From an uncultured Porphyromonas sp. (GTDB taxonomy: Bacteria > Bacteroidota > Bacteroidia > Bacteroidales > Porphyromonadaceae), in assembly GCA_905372565.1 (NCBI GenBank), contig CAJPPK010000019.1, forward strand, positions 1-31,288: DNA of 31,288 nt. The letters are read 5' to 3'. Each line of letters starts with the position of its first letter. Position 1 is the stretch's first letter. Below the pieces are notes generated by a model. That model was not told the DNA's origin. It saw only the letters and a program-made list of their open reading frames with translations, and ran no database searches. Positions 1 through 6,009 of the stretch are shown here, piece by piece. Both the position numbers and the translations under genes were made by a program.

Positions 1-368
1 TCGGTCAAAAAACTGCTACATTTTTGCTACACTACCGATTGACTGGATTAGATAGACATCTGTGATACAACGAGATAAAGGGGGATGGTACATTTCCCGC
101 CCTCTCCGCAGATAGGCTCTAATGAGCCTAGATCCATATAAACGAAAAACGCTGTAGGAGCCGTGCTCTTACAGTGTTTTCGTTTATCGTCTACCTATAG
201 GCATGGATCAAACGCAAGACCTTGATTCCTCCCCTGCAGATCAATTTCTGCTACAGAAACTGCTACACAAATTCGAGCATAGCGGGAAGTGTAGCAGTAA
301 CAGCTATATCCGGTCCGCAGATGTCCTCACTAAGTAAAAGGAGTGCTTTGTAAGAAGCTGAAACATGT
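1..368. other. Gene-free left edge with TGCTACA motifs and hairpins
   Basis: No convincing gene lies here. The heptamer TGCTACA occurs at 14-20, 25-31, 249-255 and 261-267 on the plus strand and inverted at 290-296. Each plus-strand pair is spaced 11-12 bp, about one helical turn. A 10-bp inverted repeat (259-268 with 289-298) includes the last two copies. Two further hairpins lie between (113-130 and 139-186). Clusters of short motifs like this are typical of arm sites for tyrosine recombinases, but no integrase is visible inside the window, so the att-site reading is inference. Confidence 0.4.
139..186. terminator. Long hairpin, terminator-like
   Basis: A near-perfect stem of about 22 bp (139-161 pairing with 165-186, one bulged A and two G-U pairs) closes on a 3-nt loop. 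A smaller 7-bp hairpin (113-119 with 124-130) precedes it. The 3' arm contains a TTTT stretch, but no clean U-tract follows. It probably ends or insulates a transcript from outside the window. Confidence 0.4.
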
Positions 369-616
369 TTATAGCGTTATTATATCAAAAATAGCATCAT
401 GCTCATCAATAGCCTTAATGAGCAACTCGGCATCGTTGACCATTGAAGCAAAGATTGTCTTTAGAGGTGATCTTTCTGGGAGCTCCTTTGGGAGCTGTTC
501 ACGGAAAGCCTTATCAGACCAACTCCCCCAGCTAGACCTGTTCTTCAGCTCAGTAGCAACCGAAGGATATTGTTCTGCAGCTTGACCGTCACCGGAGAGG
601 TCTTATCCTCTGCCAC
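369..616 (-). pseudogene. Frame-broken hypothetical gene remnant
   Basis: On the minus strand a 77-codon open stretch runs from about 602 to a TAA at 369-371. It has a protein-like composition (charged helices, several Trp, Lys and Glu) but no start codon at its head. In the neighbouring frame, a GTG at 614-616 opens a short reading beginning VAEDKTSPVTVKLQNN, which would run into the longer stretch if one frameshift near 570 were corrected. The natural reading is a small gene broken by a frameshift, or its remnant. It sits just downstream of leader-repeat copy A, as the beta-propeller-like gene sits downstream of copy B, so it may be the next cassette in a tandem series. I recognise no family. 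The overlapping plus-strand frame has a less protein-like composition and I treat it as a shadow. Confidence 0.4.
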
Positions 617-644
617 CTCGACTCAGAAGGACGAGAGGGAAAGA

Positions 645-721
645 AGCCCCACTACTAATAGAAGACTCGGTAGTTGCTTAGTATTGAAGTTCACCGCTAA
701 TTATATTGGTTTCGGTTGCTT
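645..721 (-). repeat. Leader direct repeat, copy A
   Basis: This 77-bp segment matches 1774-1850 in the same orientation with about five mismatches. It begins 11 bp beyond the stop codon of the 343-aa gene and precedes the broken gene at 369-616. Together with copy B it brackets the 343-aa gene, which suggests cassette duplication or exchange by homologous recombination. Confidence 0.85.
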
Positions 722-732
722 AAACTTACGTG

Positions 733-1764
733 TTACTCGTCCTCGTCTAGGTCGAGAACGTGTATATCGCTATGATCAAGCTCTGTCTGAATCTCTACGT
801 AGAGCTGCCCTTCGTGTACGCCAATGCTCGATATCTGGTTAAGATTCCCTGGAGTGTAGTCAATCTTAACCTCTGGAAGCATCTCGTGCGTACGTAAGTC
901 GATAGCCCCAACGTAGAAGTAATAGTTGAGTGTTCCATAGAAAAGATAGTCCTTGTAGACCGTCGTTACATAGGTACTGGTGTTATAGCCTGGGAACTGA
1001 TACGTTTGAAAGGCTCCAGTCCGTACGTCTAGCTCTGCAAGCTGGTGATTATCTCCACGCTCATATCCATCCTCCCAAAGTGAAGAGTAGAAGAATACTA
1101 GTTTGTCGTTTCCATATTTTTGGTAGTATCTCGGCTCTCGATTTTCCCAGATAATCTTCCCTGATGGCACCTCCACACACACCACACGACTTTTATCTTC
1201 CTCCCCCATAGGAGGAAACCACACGATAACGACCTTATCCTCGTAGGGATAAACTTTGTAGATATAAGCACCTGGGAGGTCTAGCTCCCAAAGCGCAGCT
1301 CCAGTAGCAAGCTCGATTAGCTGACAACCACCTTCCTTCGGTCCTCCTAAGGTGCCCCATAGGAGAGCATAGTCCCCAAACTGCTCGATAAGTCTATAGG
1401 GATATGATCTAGTCCATAACACCTCCCCATTTTGAATGTGTCTATAGACGTGATCGCCTGTTTCTTCATCCCATTTGTTCATTATGTAGAAATGGGGGAG
1501 TTCGCCTATCTTCGGATATCCTACAGCTTCATCTACTTGTAGCTGTAGCTTGATCCCACTCGAAGTCATCTCGTAGATATCTCCACTAGGAATCATAGCC
1601 GCAAATACCCCTCCTCGCAAGCCATCCCGAAGAAAAAGCTCCTTCTTCGAAATTTCAACACCATTCAGCTCTGTGCTTTCTCCGCGAAACCACATAATGC
1701 CCAGAGGACTATTCCGTATGTATCCAGCTCCTCTTATGACCTCTCGTACTTTTTTGATCTTCAT
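733..1764 (-). CDS. Hypothetical beta-propeller-like protein
   Basis: This 343-aa protein has no signal peptide or membrane segment and is probably cytoplasmic. I do not recognise a named family. It shows repeated short beta-strand blocks of the kind seen in PQQ/WD-like propellers: GCQLIELATGAALWELDLPG, then VVCVEVPSGKIIWENREP, then LAELDVRTGAFQTYQFPG, then VGAIDLRTHEML. The pattern of hydrophobic strand, D/E-x-x-T/S-G turn and hydrophobic strand repeats about every 45-55 residues. The start ATG at 1762-1764 follows a ~100-nt leader that contains repeat copy B, and a Bacteroidota-type promoter lies at 1872-1903. The gene is AT-richer than the rest of the window and is bracketed by direct repeats, which suggests recent acquisition. 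Proteins of this shape are sometimes found as orphan immunity or sensor proteins in Bacteroidota; that role is inference only. Confidence 0.75.
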   Translation of the reverse strand: MKIKKVREVIRGAGYIRNSPLGIMWFRGESTELNGVEISKKELFLRDGLRGGVFAAMIPSGDIYEMTSSGIKLQLQVDEAVGYPKIGELPHFYIMNKWDEETGDHVYRHIQNGEVLWTRSYPYRLIEQFGDYALLWGTLGGPKEGGCQLIELATGAALWELDLPGAYIYKVYPYEDKVVIVWFPPMGEEDKSRVVCVEVPSGKIIWENREPRYYQKYGNDKLVFFYSSLWEDGYERGDNHQLAELDVRTGAFQTYQFPGYNTSTYVTTVYKDYLFYGTLNYYFYVGAIDLRTHEMLPEVKIDYTPGNLNQISSIGVHEGQLYVEIQTELDHSDIHVLDLDEDE

Positions 1765-1773
1765 AATCTAGTT

Positions 1774-1850
1774 AGCCCGACTACTAATAGAAGGCTCGGT
1801 AGTTGCATAGGATTGAAGTTCACCGCTAATTATATTGGTTTCGGTTACTT
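1774..1850 (-). repeat. Leader direct repeat, copy B
   Basis: This is the second copy of the 77-bp repeat, about 94% identical to 645-721. It lies in the 5' leader of the 343-aa gene, between the promoter at 1872-1903 and the ATG at 1764. Keeping the leader while the following coding sequence differs is what one expects if the repeat is a recombination or shared regulatory segment. Confidence 0.85.
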
Positions 1851-1871
1851 ATGAGATTGATTCTTTGCGAC

Positions 1872-1903
1872 CAAAGGTACGCTAAAGGCTTAGCACATCC
1901 AAG
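1872..1903 (-). promoter_or_regulatory. Bacteroidota-type promoter for the 343-aa gene
   Basis: On the minus strand, CTTG (1900-1903, one mismatch to the -33 TTTG) is followed after 20 nt by TACCTTTG (1872-1879), an exact match to the -7 consensus TAnnTTTG. Spacing is within the known 19-21 nt. Transcription would start near 1865 and include leader repeat B. Confidence 0.6.
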
Positions 1904-2094
1904 GGCGCAGGGCAGGAAGTATGTCCGCTAAATTCACGGCGAAGGTAGGATCTGCAGACAGGCTGACCATCGTCCTTGAAGGCACAGAGTAAGATCAGTG
2001 GGAAGACTGCTATGCAGTGGGTGCGTGAGTACACCGAAGCTGACATCCAATACCTAGGCACCCAATGAACGACTCCATAGGATCACGGCAAAAG
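1904..2094. other. Intergenic, possible short gene remnants
   Basis: A 23-codon plus-strand frame (1921-1992, MSAKFTAKVGSADRLTIVLE...) ends in TAA. It is followed by another open stretch (from about 1993, containing AMQWVREYTEADIQYLG) that ends in TGA. Both look mildly protein-like and could be debris of one decayed gene, but they are too short to assign. Confidence 0.2.
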
Positions 2095-2234
2095 CTATAT
2101 AGCTTTGAGTGTGTTACTATATAGCTTTCTCCTTATTCCTATATAGCTTTCAAGTCATTCCTATATAGTATTGCTTCAATTACTATATAGCTTTTACTAC
2201 ATTACTATATAGCTTTCTAGAGAGTACTATATAG
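2095..2234. repeat. 22-bp-period array with CTATATAG core
   Basis: The palindromic octamer CTATATAG starts at 2095, 2117, 2139, 2161, 2183, 2205 and 2227: seven copies with an exact 22-bp period. Most are followed by CTTT (giving CTATATAGCTTT), then ~7 variable bases and usually TTA or TTC. The spacing (about two helical turns) is strict although the intervening bases differ. This fits a multi-site protein-binding array or an intergenic minisatellite. Confidence 0.9.
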
Positions 2235-2338
2235 GCCTACCTGGAGAGAACGCATTCGTCCGGGCCAGTCCTATCAAGCCGAAGCCATAACGACAGCAAG
2301 AAGAAGCGCCACCCATCCGCTCCATAGACCAAGAAGAA

Positions 2339-2382
2339 GCCATCCCCATCTCACCGAAGCAAGATGGGGATGGCTCTCTTTT
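2339..2382 (+). terminator. Orphan intrinsic terminator
   Basis: A perfect 12-bp stem (2339-2350 with 2363-2374) with a 12-nt loop is followed by TCTCTTTTC. No gene lies immediately upstream on the plus strand, only the 22-bp array about 105 bp away. It may end a short untranslated transcript. The other side is also T-rich when read on the minus strand, so it may act in both directions. Confidence 0.65.
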
Positions 2383-2895
2383 CACAATCCGCAAAGCGAA
2401 AGCTCGAGGAAGAGAGAAGGCCAGGATACACAAACATCAGTCACCTTAGCACCCCTTCGCCCGCCTCTCTTCCCGAGCTTATACCTCAGTAGCTTCGATC
2501 TCCTCAACCGCCCCGAACGGCTCTACCAAACACAACAACCGCTCGAAGAAAGATCTCCCCCGCTAGGTCAAGGCACCGATACCAAGCGTATCGGGCTAGC
2601 ATTCTCGACCCAAATAGTCACCGAATTCGAGAGGAGTTGCCTCTCCGAGGTAGGAGTCAGATGCTAGGGACATCCTCCCGACAGGAGGTGAAGGATGCGG
2701 GTATCGTCGCCAGCAGAGCTAGAGCGAGGAGAGGAGAGGAGAGTGTATTCCTCTGTCGCAAAGGTAGAGGGAGGCCTTCGAAAACCTTCTAGGCTAAACG
2801 GACAAGAATATTACCAGGAAATCTCGACCTTTGTATAGAAATATGGAGAGCAGACAGACTACTCTCCACACATCATATCATTACCCGACGTTCAA
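2383..2895. other. Intergenic, no supported gene
   Basis: I see no gene with a credible start, no RNA gene and no clean promoter motif here. A plus-strand frame stays open from about 2240 to a TAG near 2664 but has no ATG and a low-complexity Arg/Pro/Ser composition, so I do not call it. Confidence 0.5.
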
Positions 2896-3282
2896 ATGAA
2901 ACATCTGATCATGACCCTCGTCTCCTCTCTTGGGCTCTGCTCAAGCTCCGCAACAGAAGAGCCTCTCCAGCTCCTCGCACCTAAAGCATTCATCGCATCG
3001 GCCCAAGCGGACAGCACCGCTGTGATCCTCGACGTACGTCGCCCCTCAGAATTTGCTGAAGGCCACTTAAAGGGAGCGATCCTCCTCGATTGGCTAAACG
3101 ACAAATCCTTCCTAGAAGGACTAGAGAAGCTCGATAAGCAACGTACGCACTATATCTATTGTCGGAGTGGCAAGCGGAGCCATGCTGCGGCGACACTCAT
3201 GCAGTCACGTGGCTTCAAGGTCATAGAGATGAAGGGAGGCTACCTAAATTGGGTCTCCGAAGGTCTTCCCGTAGAGAAATAA
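2896..3282 (+). CDS. Exported rhodanese-domain protein
   Basis: A single-domain rhodanese of 128 aa that probably acts in the periplasm, transferring sulfane sulfur or sensing a thiol. Residues 1-~19 form a short hydrophobic export signal (MKHLIMTLVSSLGLCSSSA). The rhodanese domain spans about 27-127: DVRRPSEFAEGHLKGA at 46-61 is the classic first motif, and the active-site loop CRSGKR begins with the catalytic Cys89. The cysteine at position 15 is a poor lipobox (Leu at -1), so lipoprotein status is doubtful. It stands alone, with a strong terminator 126 nt downstream at 3408-3448. The physiological substrate cannot be told from sequence. Confidence 0.9.
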   Translation: MKHLIMTLVSSLGLCSSSATEEPLQLLAPKAFIASAQADSTAVILDVRRPSEFAEGHLKGAILLDWLNDKSFLEGLEKLDKQRTHYIYCRSGKRSHAAATLMQSRGFKVIEMKGGYLNWVSEGLPVEK

Positions 3283-3407
3283 CCCCTTCACCCTACCGCA
3301 AATGATCGGTGCCTATCAGGTAATCTCCACCCTGACTACACTAAGAGCAAGTCAAGGAGCCTGTACCCGATAAGAACTACTTCACACGAGCCTGATTCTC
3401 TTTAGAT

Positions 3408-3448
3408 GAGACGGCCAGAGTATCTAGGTACTCTGGCCGTCTCTTTTT
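3408..3448 (+). terminator. Intrinsic terminator after rhodanese gene
   Basis: A perfect 15-bp stem (3408-3422 with 3429-3443) and a 6-nt loop are followed by TTTTT. This is a canonical rho-independent terminator for the rhodanese transcript. Confidence 0.9.
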
Positions 3449-3586
3449 AGTCCCCTTGCCATATTAGAAGGTATGTGATAAAGCCAATTAAAGGCGTTTT
3501 GGATAAATACATCTTTGTAGTACACACCTATACAACTAGCTCAACGAACAATCCTATCGACTAGACAATCCACTCACCTCTGGCGC

Positions 3587-3852
3587 TCTAATGCGCTCAA
3601 GTTTACTCCCGAGGGAGGATGGATCAGCGTCACTGCAGCACGCACAGGGGTTCTCCTATAGGTGCAGGTAGCTGACTCGGGGATCGGAATCAAGCCAGAT
3701 GCCTTGACCCATATCTTCGAGCCATTCTACCAAGCTGAAAGTAATGTGTACAATATTGCTTCAAGCGTTGCCCTAGCTCACTCAAGTAAATCATTGATGC
3801 TACTGGAGGGACGATCAAGGTCAAGCCCACACTAGGTCACCTCGGATCTACC
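3587..3852 (+). pseudogene. Histidine kinase ATPase-domain remnant
   Basis: The plus strand preserves the landmarks of a sensor histidine kinase C-terminus: the N-box SNALKFTPEGG from 3587, then after an in-frame TAG the G1 box VADSGIGIKPDALTHIFEPF and YQAE. The G2 region is scrambled, and in another frame come IDATGGTIKVKPTLG and GST. At least one internal stop and one or more frameshifts are present, and no N-terminal sensor or HisKA part is found upstream, so it cannot make an active kinase. The sequence between 3470 and 3587 is AT-richer and not recognisable. This is a decayed fragment of a two-component or hybrid regulator. Confidence 0.85.
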
Positions 3853-3860
3853 GAACATAC

Positions 3861-3904
3861 GAAGCCGTCTACTCCTCTCCCTCAGAGCTGGAATAGACGG
3901 CTTC
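3861..3904. terminator. Hairpin after histidine kinase remnant
   Basis: An 11-bp perfect stem (3861-3871 with 3894-3904) with a 22-nt loop lies directly after the histidine kinase remnant. No good U-tract follows. It may be the former terminator of that gene. Confidence 0.45.
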
Positions 3905-3924
3905 TTCGTGCTCGATCTAAACGG

Positions 3925-3980
3925 AGAGAGCCCGCTAGGCTGACGCCCTCAGTGAGAGGGACGAACCTAGCGGGCTCTCT
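3925..3980 (-). terminator. Terminator for M23 peptidase gene
   Basis: A perfect 15-bp stem (3925-3939 with 3966-3980) and a 26-nt loop sit 29 bp past the stop codon of the minus-strand M23 gene. The U-tract is weak on both sides. Confidence 0.65.
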
Positions 3981-4009
3981 ATATTCACTTATATCTCTTG
4001 GTTGATCAG

Positions 4010-5023
4010 CTAGCTTGGGATGCGGAGCGTACGTCCTGCGGAGAGCTTAGCCGACTTCTTGATGCCGTTGGTGCGACAGAGGTTAGCTACCGAGACACCA
4101 TATTGGCGTGCGATGGCGGCTACTGACTCACCTCGCTTGATACGATGCGTCTTGAACTGCTCTTCATTCGACTCACCGCTCTTCTTAGGCTTAGCCACAG
4201 CACTCGCTACCGCATGTGAGCGAGGCGTGCGATAGGCTCCCTTAACGAAAGCGAAGATATCATAACGTGGGACGCCTGCCTGGAAGTCAAAGAGATCGGA
4301 TGGGTCAATGGGGATACCCATGAAGCGAGCCTCGAAGTGGAGGTGAGGTCCTGTAGAGCGACCCGTGCTACCTCCGAGACCGATGGGATCTCCTGCACGG
4401 ACGATCGTGCCCTCACGGACGATCGCGCGGCTCATGTGTCCGTAGACTGTCTCCAGCCCGTTGGGGTGACGGATGACGACGTAGTTGCCGTATCCTCCGC
4501 CTTCGTAGGACTTCACACGTACCTTCCCAGAGAAGGCTGACCGGACGGTGTCTCCAGTGCTTAGCTTCAGGTCAGTGCCATAGTGCATACGCCCGAAGCT
4601 GTGGCGGTAGCCGTAGCTCGACGTCACTTGATGAGTCGCGATCGGCATTACGAACTCTTGTAGATCGATGTCTTGGCGGTCGGGGATATTCACCGACATT
4701 CCAGCGAAGGGATTGACGTAGCTTCCCCAAGAGGATTCACCATAGATTTCAGAGGCGGGGGCTTCGAGATCTTCGAGTTGCTTACGTGACTGCTCGTGGA
4801 GCTGCATCTTACGTTTGGCACTGAGGACTCGATCCTTCACCTGCAGTTGGTCGGCCAGAAGCGGGTGCTTGGAGTCATCCTTAGCGAACACCTGCTGACC
4901 GGCTGTCGTGCGTGTCTCCTTGCGAGGTGTCTGCGCCTGCCCTCCGCCACTAGCCATAGCAGGGAGAGTCGTAGCAGCCAGACACAGAGATGCGCATAAC
5001 AGTCGCATACTTTTTCTTGTCAT
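4010..5023 (-). CDS. Secreted M23 peptidase with LysM domain
   Basis: A 337-aa peptidoglycan endopeptidase of the LytM/M23 family, acting in the periplasm on peptide cross-links or serving as an amidase activator. Residues 1-25 are a signal peptide (ending AMASG). A charged, probably helical stretch covers ~45-90. The M23 domain is ~122-245 with the full zinc set visible: HYGTD (His147, Asp151), GHMS (His196) and HLHFE (His227, His229), so it should be catalytically active. A C-terminal LysM domain lies at ~291-336 (RIKRGESVAAIARQYGVS...), which would bind glycan. The start follows a leader with a hairpin (5070-5088) and a -7-like element at 5128-5135. It is transcribed away from the HU/TolC operon and is likely involved in wall remodelling or cell separation. 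Confidence 0.93.
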   Translation of the reverse strand: MTRKSMRLLCASLCLAATTLPAMASGGGQAQTPRKETRTTAGQQVFAKDDSKHPLLADQLQVKDRVLSAKRKMQLHEQSRKQLEDLEAPASEIYGESSWGSYVNPFAGMSVNIPDRQDIDLQEFVMPIATHQVTSSYGYRHSFGRMHYGTDLKLSTGDTVRSAFSGKVRVKSYEGGGYGNYVVIRHPNGLETVYGHMSRAIVREGTIVRAGDPIGLGGSTGRSTGPHLHFEARFMGIPIDPSDLFDFQAGVPRYDIFAFVKGAYRTPRSHAVASAVAKPKKSGESNEEQFKTHRIKRGESVAAIARQYGVSVANLCRTNGIKKSAKLSAGRTLRIPS

Positions 5024-5127
5024 ACCAGCTATTAATAGTTACTGTAGAGGGCTACTCTTTTGCGAGTAGTCGCAGGAGCACTTCTCCTGCTTCGTTGGAC
5101 CTCCTTTATAAGGAAAAAGTCCAAATG

Positions 5128-5135
5128 CAAAGATA
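5128..5135 (-). promoter_or_regulatory. Possible -7 element of the M23 gene
   Basis: On the minus strand TATCTTTG exactly matches TAnnTTTG, about 105 nt upstream of the M23 start. I see no TTTG at the right distance upstream, so it is only a half-supported promoter. Confidence 0.4.
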
Positions 5136-5224
5136 GTCAAATACTTAGAATACCGAGTATTGCACACAAGCCTTCACTCTGTGCAACGCCTGGCTAAGCT
5201 AAGCCCCACCACCTTACGCACACG

Positions 5225-5431
5225 ATATACAAACGCAGACGATCTCCTTTTAGGTATATCCTCTTTCCCCGATCTCGCAAGAGCCCTCCTCCCTAGGGCA
5301 CGCCCCTCGACGGGTTCCTCATACCTCCTCTTTGTCACGATATACCTAACCCACTCGCCACAATATACCTAACCGACCGATCACCATATACCCAACCAAG
5401 AGATCACAATATACGTAACCAGAAGGCTCGG
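5225..5431. repeat. 23-bp-period minisatellite, locus 1
   Basis: Units beginning ATATAC at 5340, 5363, 5386 and 5409 repeat with an exact 23-bp period. The conserved part is ATATACCTAACC, with TCAC before most copies. A fifth ATATAC at 5225 is in phase (5 x 23 bp earlier), an inverted copy TTAGGTATAT lies at 5250-5259, and the stretch between looks degenerate. The array fills the gap between the divergent M23 and HU-operon genes, about 40 bp upstream of the latter's promoter. The same unit recurs inverted at 21206-21297. A 23-nt minisatellite inside an intergenic MITE (BrickBuilt) is known from P. gingivalis; whether this is the same sequence cannot be judged here. Confidence 0.88.
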
Positions 5432-5467
5432 AAAGCCCCCTGCATTCGATGTGTCCGTTTGGCCTTG

Positions 5468-5498
5468 TTTGGCCTTTCTAAGAATATCCTTACCTTTG
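5468..5498 (+). promoter_or_regulatory. Promoter of the HU/TolC/HlyD/ABC-2 operon
   Basis: TTTG at 5468-5471, a 19-nt gap and TACCTTTG at 5491-5498 match the Bacteroidota sigma factor consensus (TTTG, 19-21 nt, TAnnTTTG) exactly. Transcription would begin near 5505, giving a ~90-nt leader that holds an 8-bp hairpin (5519-5526 with 5537-5544). The 23-bp minisatellite lies directly upstream. Confidence 0.85.
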
Positions 5499-5595
5499 CA
5501 CATAAATCAAGTCACCTATGTAAGGTAATCCAAACCACCTTACACAGGTAGATACGAAGAGAAGCCCTCAAGCGACCTCTTCCACCGACCAAACA

Positions 5596-6003
5596 ATGAA
5601 GCTAGAAATCAAACAGAAAGTCTCCAAGCAGGGTACACGTGCAGGCAAGACCCTCTACTATGCCTATCCCACGAAGCGAGAGAAGCTAAGCATCGAGGAT
5701 CTCATGCAGCATACCCATCAGCGCTGTCATCTCTCTCCAGCAGATCTGGAGATCGCCCTCCACACCTTCGCTCAGGTCGTTTGTGAAAGCCTAGAGCAGG
5801 GTATCGGAGTAGACCTCGGAGAAATGGGGACACTCATGCCCTTCATCCAAGGCAAACTCATGGATAGTCCCGAAGAGGTCTCCCTGACGAGCCTTCAGCC
5901 AGCGAAGCTGATGATCCATCCCAAAAAGAACATCCGTGAGGCACTCGGACGCATCCAGTGTCAGATCCTGCCCTATGTCAGCCCCGATTCGACAGATAAG
6001 TAA
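5596..6003 (+). CDS. HU-like DNA-binding protein
   Basis: A 135-aa basic protein resembling the Bacteroidota HU-family variant (HU-HIG type), with a short N-terminal extension. It starts with a basic beta-strand segment (MKLEIKQKVSKQGTRAGKTL). A helical region, LSIEDLMQHTHQRCHLSPADLEIALHTF..., corresponds to the HU dimerisation helices and is followed by VDLGEMGTLMPFIQGKL, a match to the HU 'lxgFGtF'-like turn. The C-terminus (~115-135) is unstructured. Expected role: nucleoid binding or local regulation; with such variants the DNA target is usually unknown. It is the first gene of the export operon, only 6 nt before the TolC gene and directly behind a strong promoter, so it may be an autoregulator of the operon (inference). 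Confidence 0.8.
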   Translation: MKLEIKQKVSKQGTRAGKTLYYAYPTKREKLSIEDLMQHTHQRCHLSPADLEIALHTFAQVVCESLEQGIGVDLGEMGTLMPFIQGKLMDSPEEVSLTSLQPAKLMIHPKKNIREALGRIQCQILPYVSPDSTDK

Positions 6004-6009
6004 TCCCCT

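Noticed and set aside
343..585. 80-codon plus-strand frame with a GTG start
   Set aside because: The minus strand at the same place has a more protein-like reading, and the plus-strand frame is rich in Ser without motifs.
2095..2234. CRISPR array
   Set aside because: The conserved core is only 8-12 bp with filler of about 10 bp; both are far too short for repeats and spacers, and no cas gene is present.
2240..2664. Long open plus-strand frame
   Set aside because: It has no ATG, a low-complexity Arg/Pro/Ser composition, and spans a terminator hairpin.
1..2895. Complete insertion sequence
   Set aside because: No transposase reading frame is present; the repeats have no flanking target duplications that I can see.
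2896..2960. Lipoprotein signal in the rhodanese protein
   Set aside because: The residue before Cys15 is Leu, which does not fit the lipobox, so I call only an export signal.
5225..5431. CRISPR or iteron array
   Set aside because: Units are 23 bp without true spacers, and there is no replication initiator gene next to it.
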